This document shows positions 1-7,582 of a stretch of DNA of 18,806 nt, piece by piece. Both the position numbers and the translations under genes were made by a program. The stretch covers positions 1 through 18,806 of the forward strand of contig JWZX01000068.1 of NCBI GenBank assembly GCA_001275005.1, given 5' to 3'. The notes below the pieces were generated by a model. That model was not told the DNA's origin. It saw only the letters and a list, made by a program, of their open reading frames with translations, and made no database searches. The DNA comes from Chrysochromulina tobinii (lineage: Eukaryota > Haptophyta > Prymnesiales > Chrysochromulinaceae). Numbering within the stretch: the first letter of the stretch is position 1; each line of letters opens with the position of its first letter.

Positions 1-700
1 GCGTGGCCCACGCGCAAGAGATGGAGAAGGCGGAGTGGTAGTTGGCCGCTGTGGGGTCCGTGCAGCCAATCTTGTCGTACCTGCACGTGCCCGCGTTGAA
101 GGTCGCTCTCGGGTCGAAGTTGCTCGCAAACGTGTCATTGCACCCCGTGCCCAAGAACATGCAAAGCGCCGGCTCGGTGGCATACGACTCATAGTTGTCA
201 GCGAGCCGGTCCATGCAGCCTGCGTATACAACGCGGCAAGTCCACGGCGCGTTGACGTAGCCTGCGGAGAGGACGATGAGGGGCATGCACGAGCGAGGGG
301 GCGCGGGTGAGGCGGCAGGACACCCGGTCCAAGAGAGAGAGAGGGAGAGGCGCCGCTCTGCGCTGCGCGGGCGCGAATCTAGTGCCAGGCTGCGCGTGAA
401 TGCTGGGGCTGTGGCTGCGAGAAGTCGGCGCGCGTAGGTTCGCGCCGGCGGCGGATGCTCCCGGAACTGCACGCGCGCAGGTGCGCGCAGGCCCTTGACC
501 CCCAGGGCAGAGTAAAGTGCAGAGAGACTCGTGCGCATTTGCGAACACACGCAGGTGCGAGAGCGGGGTTCAGCACGGCATTCACCAGGCTGGGGGTTGG
601 CGACGTAGTTCGTGGCGGTGGGCTCGCCGCAGTAGAATCCCTCAAAGGCGCCCGAGGCGGCCGCCACGAGCGTGGCGAGGCAAGCGGAGCGCAGCCCCAT
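1..700 (-). CDS. Secreted protein with tandem Cys-rich GCxDxxAxNY repeats (5' part, two exons, runs off the window)
   Basis: The start is ATG at 700-698. Exon 1 covers 700-586 and exon 2 covers 261-1; the frame stays open to the window edge, so the C-terminus is missing. The N-terminus (MGLRSACLATLVAAASGAFE) has a short basic start, a hydrophobic stretch and a small-residue cleavage site, which is a good signal peptide, so the product should be exported. The mature part carries four units of a pattern C-x-[DE]-x-x-A-x-N-[YF]-x(7-15)-C: CGEPTATNY, GCMDRLADNY, GCNDTFASNF and GCTDPTAANY. This GCTDP-type repeat is known from extracellular proteins of marine bacteria and algae; its function is unknown, and paired cysteines suggest disulphide-stabilised modules. 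The two exons join in phase 1 (G + GC = Gly), and unit 1 is completed only by splicing, which supports the gene model. Binding partner or surface role cannot be read from the sequence. Confidence 0.7.
   Translation of the reverse strand, partial: MGLRSACLATLVAAASGAFEGFYCGEPTATNYVANPQPGECRAEPRSRTCVCSQMRTSLSALYSALGVKGLRAPARVQFREHPPPARTYARRLLAATAPAFTRSLALDSRPRSAERRLSLSLSWTGCPAASPAPPRSCMPLIVLSAGYVNAPWTCRVVYAGCMDRLADNYESYATEPALCMFLGTGCNDTFASNFDPRATFNAGTCRYDKIGCTDPTAANYHSAFSISCAWAT
262..585 (-). other. Spliceosomal intron (324 nt, phase 1) in the secreted repeat protein
   Basis: On the minus strand the donor reads CAGCCTG|GTGAAT (cut after 586) and the acceptor reads CTCCGCAG|GCTACG (exon 2 begins at 261). 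Splicing joins the open frame of exon 1 to that of exon 2 and completes the first Cys repeat. It is the only coding intron in the window that I can support well. Confidence 0.65.
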
Positions 701-1340
701 TGCACACAGTTGTGTGTGGCAACGTCGAATGGCAAAACGATTGCTGGAGCATGCAGCAGATTAAAAATGTGGAAAAAAAATTGAAATGCAATGAAATACA
801 TGTAATTGGATGTAACCGCTCAAAGTCTCCAATGAATTTGGAAAATCTGGCAGGAGCTCGGATTTCCCCTTTAGGCAGGTGTTCGGGTTGAATCGGGTTC
901 GTCAGTGACGAAGATTTAATTTATTTTTGTCGAATATATTGAAATACACGAGAATGCAACAAGCCGGTAAATGCAGTGAGTAATAAAGGACACCAATTTG
1001 AGTACTAAACTACGCATCCCCGTACAGTCTTCCCCCGCCATTACAATGTAATATGTAAGAAAACAGGGATTTTCGGCTTGCCGTAGTTTCTTTGAAGCGC
1101 CTTCGGCGCACCATGGTTAGGTGGTTAGAGGCTCATAGGCTGCTGACGTGTGACGAGCTGCCGGCACTTTCCGAAGACCGAACGAGTCATAGAGTCGATG
1201 ATAACTAAACACACAATCTACCTATAGCCACCCCCGGGGGCACGTGCGACTGTGCCGAGCGATGTTCAGGGGGACCTTATCGTAAAAGTTTAGAAGCGCC
1301 GCCATCAGTACCACTACCAGCCTAAGTAGCCAGTACCAGC
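701..1340. other. Gene-free, AT-rich gap between two minus-strand genes
   Basis: No convincing coding frame is seen. From about 760 to 1200 the composition drops well below the flanking coding GC. The stretch should hold the promoter and 5' UTR of the secreted protein gene (near 701-850) and the 3' UTR of the ankyrin gene (near 1340). A minus-strand AATAAA lies at 925-920, about 415 nt past the ankyrin stop, and a small hairpin GCGCC-TTC-GGCGC lies near 1097-1109. A 10-bp direct repeat TACCAGCCTA occurs at 1315-1324 and 1334-1343; the second copy overlaps the ankyrin gene stop codon. Confidence 0.5.
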
Positions 1341-3341
1341 CTACGGCGCGACGACCAAGGCCCTCACCCACGCGTTGCGGCTGCTGCCCTCGTCCTTGGC
1401 GGCGGCGGCCGCGTCGAGCCGGTAGCGCATGGGCCCGCCGAAGCCGTTGCGGACCACCGAGTCTCCGGCAGTGCGTGACGCTTGGCACAACGGTCGGACA
1501 GCGGGTGGGGCCACGTACGAGGCCAGCAATTCATCACACGCGGCCGCGTCGGGCCCATGCGTGTAGACGGCGGCAGCGGCGCAGTCGATGGCGGTGCGGC
1601 CGCACAGATCGGGCATTCGAGCGCTCGCGCCGTACCGAAGCAGCAACTGAGCGCACGCCGCGTGCGCCGTGCCGCCGCCCTGGGCTGCCAGATGGAGAGC
1701 CGTTACACCACCCGTGCAGGTGGCCAACGGCTCTGCGCGTGTACGGAGCAGCAGCTGCACGCATGCGGCGTGCCCTGCGGCTGCGGCTAGATGCAGCGCC
1801 GTATGTCGGCTCGCGTCCTGCCCGTGCACATCCGTGCGTACGCCGCAAGGCGCGTTGATATGAGCGCCACGGGCACCGATCAGCAGCTGCTCAAGACGGC
1901 GCGCATCCCCCGCCGCCGCCGCCTCGCCCATCGCCTGCCGTACCACTGCTGCTGGGAACTGGGCGAGCAAGCCGTAGCCTGACTGAGGGCCGTACGGCGC
2001 CATCGCCGCCATCGCCTCCCGTCGCTCGGCCTCGTCCGCCTCCCTCGCCGCCGCCCTCGCCGCCGCCCTCTCGGCAGCCTTCCACTCGGCCACCTCGAGG
2101 GGCGAGATCTCGATCTCCTCGTCCTCGTCCTCTTCCTCCTCTTCGGCGCTGCCATCGAGCGCAGCAAAGCAGTCGGCGAGCGCTGCTTTCGCCTCCGCCG
2201 TCCAGCCTACGTCCGCATGCGACCACGTACGTGCGCCGTCCAAGGCCAACGGCACCGCCGGCGACAAGCGTGGGAAAGAGTCTTGCATCGGGTGTGGCGG
2301 CATGGGCGGCAGGCGAGGCGCGGGCGCCGTAACGGGCGCTGCCTTCGTCGCCTCCGCCACCGTCACCTCGGCAGGGGGCGGCCACGTGGACGGGTGCTCC
2401 TGCGCCGCATGGTACATCCGAAGCGCGAAGGCGTCCGATGAGTGCTCCCAAGCATCGAGTAGCTTTCCCCTTACACGCGCGCTGTCATCGGCGGGTCGAG
2501 GGAGTGGACCCAGGCCGCTGCCGAGCAGCCGAGCCTGCAGTGCCGCCCCCTGCGTGGGCGGCGGGCGGCGGGAAGACGCCAGTGTGTCGCAAGTCTCGCC
2601 TGTGTGAGGGATGCTTTGCCTCTCCGCCTCCAGCCTTGCCTCGCTCGCCGCCTCCGCCTTCTGGCGCAAGAGGATTTGCACGAAGAGCGGCGGCGCGGCG
2701 AGCACTCCCGGCGCGATGCCGCGAGAAAGGAAGAGCTCCTTGAGCTTCCCGACCATGCGGCGCACCGCGAGCGCGTCCACGCCCTCGCAGCTCACCGAGC
2801 GGTACACCTGGCCACCCGCGCTCAAGTCAGACTGCTCGAGCACGACGCCCTCATCCGACGGCACAGCCGTGCGCACCCGGCGCCGCCGGATCATGACGTG
2901 CGGAGGGCGCAACGTGCCGTTAGCGAGGCTGAGCAGCTGCTCAACCGGCTCGGCAATCGGAATGATCAGCGAGCGAGCCATCGGCACAGAGCGCTTGGCA
3001 GTGCGGAAGGATGTCTGCTTGCGCAACCATGTATTGGCTTCTGCGAGCGCATCCTCGGGACCGGCCTTCGGTCCGCACGTGAGGCGAAGACGCGGGCGGG
3101 CAACCCAGCATTCAACCCCCGCGCTGTAGTGGTGCGCCGCGCGAATGCGCAGCTCCATGACGTCGTCCTCGTATTCAGGGGAATCCAGGCGTCGCACCCG
3201 GCACAGATCAACTGCAGTGTCGACCGCGTAGTGCGTCTCCTCGAGGACTTCGACGACGACACGCGCGCCGAGCAGGTGCGCCACGTCTGGGTTGGGCGCG
3301 TGCTCGACGAGCGGGATGTAGCAGCGCCACGACCACGTCAT
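1341..3341 (-). CDS. Ankyrin-repeat protein
   Basis: A 666-residue product is predicted from ATG at 3341-3339 (MTWSWRCYIPLVEH). The C-terminal part, about residues 481-610 (genomic 1512-1901), shows three to four ankyrin units with the signature TALHLAAAAGH, TALHLAAQGG and RTAIDCAAA, each followed by a CxQLLLR-type second helix. Ankyrin repeats are protein-binding scaffolds. Before them lies an acidic run (EEEEEDEDEE) and an Ala/Arg/Glu-rich helical, coiled-coil-like stretch; the N-terminal 250 residues look folded but match no family I recognise. The frame stays open upstream to 3581, but that part overlaps the end of the next gene, is much lower in GC, and includes the likely poly(A) signal of the upstream gene, so I prefer the internal Met. 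An alternative Met lies at 3485. The function is unknown beyond likely protein-protein contact. Confidence 0.75.
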   Translation of the reverse strand: MTWSWRCYIPLVEHAPNPDVAHLLGARVVVEVLEETHYAVDTAVDLCRVRRLDSPEYEDDVMELRIRAAHHYSAGVECWVARPRLRLTCGPKAGPEDALAEANTWLRKQTSFRTAKRSVPMARSLIIPIAEPVEQLLSLANGTLRPPHVMIRRRRVRTAVPSDEGVVLEQSDLSAGGQVYRSVSCEGVDALAVRRMVGKLKELFLSRGIAPGVLAAPPLFVQILLRQKAEAASEARLEAERQSIPHTGETCDTLASSRRPPPTQGAALQARLLGSGLGPLPRPADDSARVRGKLLDAWEHSSDAFALRMYHAAQEHPSTWPPPAEVTVAEATKAAPVTAPAPRLPPMPPHPMQDSFPRLSPAVPLALDGARTWSHADVGWTAEAKAALADCFAALDGSAEEEEEDEDEEIEISPLEVAEWKAAERAAARAAAREADEAERREAMAAMAPYGPQSGYGLLAQFPAAVVRQAMGEAAAAGDARRLEQLLIGARGAHINAPCGVRTDVHGQDASRHTALHLAAAAGHAACVQLLLRTRAEPLATCTGGVTALHLAAQGGGTAHAACAQLLLRYGASARMPDLCGRTAIDCAAAAVYTHGPDAAACDELLASYVAPPAVRPLCQASRTAGDSVVRNGFGGPMRYRLDAAAAAKDEGSSRNAWVRALVVAP

Positions 3342-3553
3342 GGGGGCGGAGCTCTTGATCGGCTTGTTGATCGCTCCTCGGTCAAACGCGTCGGGATATC
3401 GGCCGATTCGTGACGAAACGCAACCAAAAACTGTAACGATACCATTGGCTGTGAAGACGGCATCTTTTTTTCTTAGGTTTTCCATGCCCCCAGGCTGGAG
3501 GCAACCTTTCGAAGTTTTATTTGAGTTTGGGGCCGACGAGCGTCGACCAGCAC
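3342..3553. promoter_or_regulatory. Intergenic spacer: 3' UTR of the FAM227-like gene and promoter/5' UTR of the ankyrin gene
   Basis: About 210 nt lie between two genes transcribed leftward. Its AT-richer part (roughly 3395-3530) stands out against the GC-rich genes on both sides. The likely poly(A) hexamer of the upstream gene is at 3521-3516, so the ankyrin promoter must fit into roughly 3345-3500. No TATA box is evident. Confidence 0.45.
3516..3521 (-). other. Candidate poly(A) signal AATAAA of the FAM227-like gene
   Basis: The plus strand reads TTTATT, so the minus strand carries AATAAA 33 nt after the stop codon of the upstream minus-strand gene. The distance and the AT-rich surroundings fit a cleavage and polyadenylation signal. 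It also argues against the longest possible start for the ankyrin gene. Confidence 0.5.
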
Positions 3554-4963
3554 TCAATCCCCCGGCACCGGAGGCTGCCATTCGGTTAGGGCCCTCTCCT
3601 CGATCCGCCGAACGGCGACGAGGAAGTTGGCCGTGTCACGCACCTTGGCTTTCTCGCGCGTGGCGCGCGATTCCTCCCTGCTGATCGCGGCGACCTCCAC
3701 CTTGGCGGTTATATTCTGGCCCGCCAACGTGCGGTAGAAGCCCGCCATGCAGTCGTCGAACTTGTCCGCGACGTGCTCCTTGCGACGCGCCGAATGAAGG
3801 CGAACCTGTTTAAGCGTGGGCGTTTCGCCCCTGGTGACGCGCGCCTGCTCGCGCACGGAGGCGCGGTGCTCGACGAGCGAGCAGCCAACCCGATTGGCGC
3901 GCAGCCGCAGCGGCGCATCACGCGCCGAGCCGCCGGTTGAGTCGTGGCGCAGCTCGAGGAAGCGAACGAGCAGCGGCGAGCACGCCGCTACGTCACGCCG
4001 GGTGCGCCGGAGCGTGGGGAGTGTTCCCACGGCGCACGAGTAGCGGGCCGACCCCTCGTCGATCTTGCCGCCGCTCAGCGCGAGCAGCTCGGCCTCTTCA
4101 CGCTCGCGCATGCTCTGCTCAAACGCCGCCTGCGCCGCCAGCTGCCCCTCATCGTCGGCTACGCCGAAGTAGGACGTCAGCGTCGGCCGCTCCCAGTCGA
4201 TTTCGGCAGTCCTGAGCCGCGGCAGCCCCCTGCGCGTGCTGGCAAGGCCAGCGAGAGGACCAGCCGTAGCAGCGCGAGCGTCTGCGCCTCGGCCGCTGAG
4301 CGCGAGCGCCGCGAGCACCGAGGTCTGTGGGCTGCCTGTCCGACCGCTCGCGTGGCTGTCGCGACTCCTTACGTCGCGCACGCCGCCAAAGCCCGACGAG
4401 AAGATGACAAACGTGTTGAAGAGGGAGCTCCGCAGCTTTGCGTCGAAGTCGTGGCGCTCGCGGCGGTTGAGGCCGCCAAGCGTCTCCGGGTATGCCTCGC
4501 GCAGCGCGGTCACGGCGGCGCACGCGACAGCCTCGGGCAGGTACCATGTGAGCGTGTCCTTGAGGTCGGCTGTCTTCGCGCTGCCGAGCGCGCGCGCGTA
4601 TGCGGTCGCCACGTGCGAGAAGACGCGGTCGGCTGTCGCGGCATCATCCATTTGGAAGTGCTTGCACACTGCGTGCCACGTGAAGCTCGCAGCGAGCTCG
4701 CGGCACTGCTCCTGCATCCAGATCCGCGTGAAGCGAGCCTCGTGTCCGCCGGCCACGAAGTTGACGGATGCCAGCACCTTGCTCATGACCGGGCCCGGTG
4801 CAACGTCGTTCGGCAAAGAGTACTGAGGCTTATCCGGCACCTTGGCGTTGGCCGGAGTTGGCTCGGACGCGGTGGACTGCAAGGACTGCGCGGTGATGAA
4901 GACCGAGTCAGACCCTGTGGTGTCTGAGCGCGGCGAGACGGGACGGTTGTGGGCAGCCACCAT
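3554..4963 (-). CDS. FAM227-like (FWWh-domain) protein
   Basis: A 469-residue product is predicted from ATG at 4963 (MVAAHNRPVSP); an internal Met at 4786 (MSKVLASVNF) is a possible alternative. Residues about 84-194 resemble the FAM227/FWWh domain: a TWHAVCKHF aromatic segment, a helix DRVFSHVATAYARAL, then the characteristic LPEAVACAAVTALREAYPET block (family pattern: PEA-x-x-x-A-x-x-x-A-FP) and a following helix with FSSGFGG. Further on, CSPLLVRFLELR resembles the SPL-x-x-x-YL element found in the C-terminal half of these proteins. The C-terminus is basic and Arg/Glu-rich, probably helical. FAM227 proteins are of unknown molecular function but occur mainly in ciliated eukaryotes. The gene is divergent from the IQM-like gene, about 295 bp apart. 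The assignment rests on recalled pattern only; there is no transmembrane segment. Confidence 0.55.
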   Translation of the reverse strand: MVAAHNRPVSPRSDTTGSDSVFITAQSLQSTASEPTPANAKVPDKPQYSLPNDVAPGPVMSKVLASVNFVAGGHEARFTRIWMQEQCRELAASFTWHAVCKHFQMDDAATADRVFSHVATAYARALGSAKTADLKDTLTWYLPEAVACAAVTALREAYPETLGGLNRRERHDFDAKLRSSLFNTFVIFSSGFGGVRDVRSRDSHASGRTGSPQTSVLAALALSGRGADARAATAGPLAGLASTRRGLPRLRTAEIDWERPTLTSYFGVADDEGQLAAQAAFEQSMREREEAELLALSGGKIDEGSARYSCAVGTLPTLRRTRRDVAACSPLLVRFLELRHDSTGGSARDAPLRLRANRVGCSLVEHRASVREQARVTRGETPTLKQVRLHSARRKEHVADKFDDCMAGFYRTLAGQNITAKVEVAAISREESRATREKAKVRDTANFLVAVRRIEERALTEWQPPVPGD

Positions 4964-5056
4964 GAGGCTTGCCAACAGCGACACCAAGCCACAGGGGAGT
5001 TTGATCACCACAGGCCCCGACCCCGAATCAGGGGTGTTGACCGACCTTGCGACTAA

Positions 5057-5072
5057 ACCGGTACGTACCGGT
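5057..5072. repeat. Perfect 16-bp palindrome in the divergent promoter
   Basis: ACCGGTACGTACCGGT is identical to its own reverse complement. Its place midway between two divergent start codons suggests a binding site for a dimeric factor, but this is inference. The length exceeds what is expected often by chance in a region of this size. Confidence 0.6.
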
Positions 5073-5193
5073 ACAGTGTTCGGCGTTTCGGCGAACGGTC
5101 ATCGCGAAACGTGCTTATCAAACCGAAACAGCACGCACGTGCAGAGCTGCTACGAACTGTACGAGCGTCCAGGGGCTGAAATTAATGACGTGG

Positions 5194-5249
5194 GTAAGAA
5201 TGTTGAGAAAGGGTCAGTTGAAGTCACACAAGAATATTCATACTTGCAG
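5194..5249 (+). other. Candidate 56-nt intron just upstream of the IQM-like start
   Basis: The donor is TGG|GTAAGAA at 5194 and the acceptor ACTTGCAG| ends at 5249, with an AT-rich interior. If spliced, an upstream ATG at 5185 (ATG ACG TGG) joins in frame to CGT TCA CAA ATG, giving six extra residues (MTWRSQ) before MAKVFL. Without splicing the upstream ATG is out of frame, because 56 is not a multiple of 3. It may instead be an intron in the 5' UTR, or chance. Confidence 0.35.
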
Positions 5250-5258
5250 CGTTCACAA

Positions 5259-6572
5259 ATGGCGAAAGTCTTTCTTCGTCGCCTCGGCGGGCGGGCGGGC
5301 GGCGCGAGTGCCGTTCTGGGTGGCAGCACATTCGTCGCTTGCTCTTCATGCATGAGCTCATGCAGCAAGAATGAGGATGCTGCAGCCGCTGCCAATGATG
5401 ACGCTGCGTTTGCTCTGAAGCAGCTGCAAAAACAAGCTGACAAGGCGCGGCGGCGTGCGCAAGAGCGCGTTCCTTTGGGGTCGCAAGAGATGCTGGGCAT
5501 GACACCCAAGCTATGGCTCGAAGCGCTGGATGAGGATCATCGCTATGGCAGCATCCTGTACCATTACTGGCAGCGCTGGGAGGCCTCGCGCACTCGTTGG
5601 ATGTTCTTCGAGTGGTTGGATTACGGACGTGGCTCGCTCATCGACCTGCCGATCGCCCCGCGGCGGCTGCTCGAGGAGTCCAAAACGCTCTACTTGACAC
5701 GCGAGGAGCTCCGGCTGTGCGAGGTTCGCATCGAGCGATCCACGGGCAGGCTGCTGTGGTGTGCGGACGGTGAGCCTGTGACGCTGCCGCTGCCCCCCAT
5801 CGGACCAGAGACCGAGACAGCGCGCAGCCGATGCATGACGGCGCTCATCGAAGAGCGGCTTACGACGAGCCGACGACGCGAGGCATTGCTGCGCGAGGCA
5901 CGAATCCAGGTGGAGGACGCCATACGCAGCGGGGCAGTCGCGACTCCCGAGGCGCTCGACGCGGTGACGAAACCTCTCATCAAGGACGGATTGCTGCGCG
6001 CGCTACGGGATGAGTACTTCCAAGAGCGGGGCATCGTGCGCCCCACGATCCAAGACGAGGCAAGCTACCAACACATGTGGGAGCGTTTCAAGGTGCGGAG
6101 CCGTTGGACGCCGGACGGCGAGCTCATCGACGCCAAAAAATGCGGGCCTGCCTATGCGCTGCCGTCGTCGCTGCTGCCTTCGCTGTCTTGGGCGGACGTG
6201 CTCGCGGCCATAGGGCATGAGGAGGGCAGCGGCATGCCGCGCGGGCGCATGGACACGGCGGACGAGCGGCTGCGGCCCAATAAGCCAGGCAAGGGCGGCA
6301 TCTTCGTCATCGACATGTTCGGCACCATGCATGCAGCGCATAAGGTTTCGGGCGCTCTCCACCACTCCTCACTGACGAGCGGGCACTGCTGCCGCTTTGC
6401 GGGCTCCATAACGGTCGAGGCTGGCCGCGTGCGCAAGGTCTCGCCGCACAGCGGGCACTACGTGCCCACGCAGGCCGAGTATGAAGCGCTGCTCAAGTGC
6501 TGGCGACAAGACGGATTGGATTTGTCGTGTGCGGAAATCGGCCAGCTGGTAAAAGAAAAGAGGCCCGCATAA
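5259..6572 (+). CDS. IQM-like (plant calmodulin-binding family) domain protein
   Basis: A 437-residue product starts at ATG 5259 (MAKVFLRRLGG), in a good context (CACAAATGG); an alternative start through a short upstream intron is possible. Two blocks match the IQM family. Residues 91-132 include DEDHRYGSILYHYWQRW then FFEWLDYGRGSLIDL. Residues 343-423 include GGIFVIDMFGTMHAAHKVSG, ALHHSSLTSG, VSPHSGHYVPTQ and GLDLS. In plants these blocks read HRYG..L..Y...W......F.YWLD.G.GK..DL and KWIFV.S......HHSSF..G...SPYSGHY.PT. Plant IQM proteins bind calmodulin through an IQ motif in front of this domain; no IQ motif is visible here, only a basic helix around residues 53-70. The N-terminus has a cluster of Cys (residues 28-35), which could be a lipidation or targeting signal. 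Residues 180-300 form a lineage-specific, mostly helical insert. Catalytic activity is not established for this family. Confidence 0.75.
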   Translation: MAKVFLRRLGGRAGGASAVLGGSTFVACSSCMSSCSKNEDAAAAANDDAAFALKQLQKQADKARRRAQERVPLGSQEMLGMTPKLWLEALDEDHRYGSILYHYWQRWEASRTRWMFFEWLDYGRGSLIDLPIAPRRLLEESKTLYLTREELRLCEVRIERSTGRLLWCADGEPVTLPLPPIGPETETARSRCMTALIEERLTTSRRREALLREARIQVEDAIRSGAVATPEALDAVTKPLIKDGLLRALRDEYFQERGIVRPTIQDEASYQHMWERFKVRSRWTPDGELIDAKKCGPAYALPSSLLPSLSWADVLAAIGHEEGSGMPRGRMDTADERLRPNKPGKGGIFVIDMFGTMHAAHKVSGALHHSSLTSGHCCRFAGSITVEAGRVRKVSPHSGHYVPTQAEYEALLKCWRQDGLDLSCAEIGQLVKEKRPA

Positions 6573-7363
6573 AAGCCCACACTCCATGTTGTGAAAATCA
6601 GTGCATGGTCAGTGCATACGGGGCGCCATTTTTCCTGTAGGTTTTACAAAGCATCGTCGGTTCGAATCGTCGGTCGTAGTCGTAGAGGCTTCGTAGAGGC
6701 CGACCCGCGCGCGACGGCGCTTGTCGTACCTAAGTCGAAGTCGAAAAGTCCTAACGGAACCGGCCGCCCGGTCCCCGCCCGCGGACGGGTACCATGGGAC
6801 CAGCGGCAGCGCCGGACCGCCGGAGCGCGGGGCCCCTGCGTGCCCGCCCTGCCGGCGCGCGGGGGACGCGGCGACGCGTTAACGGACGGCTCCTGAGCTG
6901 GGCGCCTGGACGTTGAACGGGGACCGCTCCGTATTGTATATCCGTATAATTATCGTATGGAAGTATGGAGTATGGTCTGGTTCTGCACAGCGTCATGAGG
7001 CATGGCACAGGTACAGATGTGGACAAAGAGCGAAAGACGCGCGGTCACGAGGACAGGATACGCGACATCCGACATTGCACATGTATCATGTTCCGACAAC
7101 CGTGAACCGAGGCGCCTGGGCGCGAGGGCGAGACGACCGTGTGACGGGAGTGAGTCTGGCCTTCCCCCTCAGACCGTCAGACGAACTGCGCGGAGTGATC
7201 CGCGTGACCGCGTCCGGGAATTATCCGGGAATATTGCGCACGTAAAGATATATTCTACAGTCATATGACATGTACCGTACCGCGTGACCTCCAGTGTCCA
7301 CAGCCCGCCCGTTTCGACTTCTTCTTATAAAATCGACCTTCTAAACAACGTAAAACCGCGAAT

Positions 7364-7425
7364 TGGAGAGCCGCGGGAGGCCGGGAGCCGGGACGCCGGG
7401 AGCGGGACGCGGGAGCGGAGCGCTC
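7364..7425. repeat. Purine-rich imperfect repeat tract
   Basis: Irregular copies of units such as GGGAGCCGGGACGCC and GGGAGCGGGACGC follow each other. This is low-complexity sequence in a gap between convergent genes, with several G-triplets that could form a G-quadruplex on the plus strand. Confidence 0.45.
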
Positions 7426-7556
7426 AGCGGCGTAGAACGGCGTAGGCGCGTATAGCGTATCGTACGACACCCGGGACAGCGGTTGTGGAGCTGAAACAAT
7501 CGCCATTAGCATTTAGAAATTTTACGTAGTAGATAGCTAGATACAGCTTACAGGTT

Positions 7557-7562
7557 TTTAAT
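7557..7562 (-). other. Candidate poly(A) signal ATTAAA of the filamin/Sfi1-like gene
   Basis: The plus strand reads TTTAAT, giving minus-strand ATTAAA about 21 nt after the stop codon at 7583, inside an AT-rich stretch. ATTAAA is the commonest variant of AATAAA. Confidence 0.35.
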
Positions 7563-7582
7563 GTGGAATATACGAATCAAAT

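Larger units (their letters stand above)
4964..5258. promoter_or_regulatory. Divergent promoter region between the FAM227-like and IQM-like genes
   Basis: About 295 bp separate the two divergent start codons. The middle (5040-5258) is AT-richer than the genes. It contains a perfect 16-bp palindrome (5057-5072), an inverted pair CGTTTCG (5084-5090) / CGAAACG (5105-5111), a second inverted pair GTTCG (5078-5082) / CGAAC (5092-5096), and a candidate short intron at 5194-5249. No clear TATA box is present. Confidence 0.5.
6573..7582. other. About 1 kb without a supportable gene
   Basis: The stretch lies between convergent genes (IQM-like rightward, Sfi1-like leftward), so it mainly holds two 3' ends. 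It is a mosaic: short direct repeats at 6598-6617 (TCAGTGCAT twice) and 6655-6705 (TCGTCGGT and CGTAGAGG twice each), a very GC-rich island at about 6755-6900, a run of GTATGGA-like repeats near 6950-6978, an 11-bp near-tandem TCCGGGAAT(TA/AT) at 7213-7234, an isolated TATAAAA at 7326-7332, and a GGGAGC/GGGACGC-rich low-complexity tract at about 7364-7425. Open frames here are short and have no recognisable protein features. A non-coding RNA gene cannot be excluded. Confidence 0.45.

Noticed and set aside
198-801. Minus-strand frames of 116 and 140 codons across the first gene
   Set aside because: They read through the intron or in the wrong frame. The spliced model gives a signal peptide and four coherent Cys repeats.
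3342-3581. N-terminal extension of the ankyrin protein to ATG 3581 or ATG 3485
   Set aside because: It would overlap the end of the upstream gene and run through a likely AATAAA signal in AT-rich sequence. The internal Met at 3341 fits better.
4964-5011. Extension of the FAM227-like frame upstream to 5011
   Set aside because: The extra part begins with GTG, which is not an expected start in a eukaryotic nuclear gene. The first ATG is at 4963.
6659-6675. GGTTCGAATC, resembling a tRNA B-box / T-loop
   Set aside because: The flanking bases do not form the required 5-bp T stem and no acceptor or anticodon stem could be found around it.
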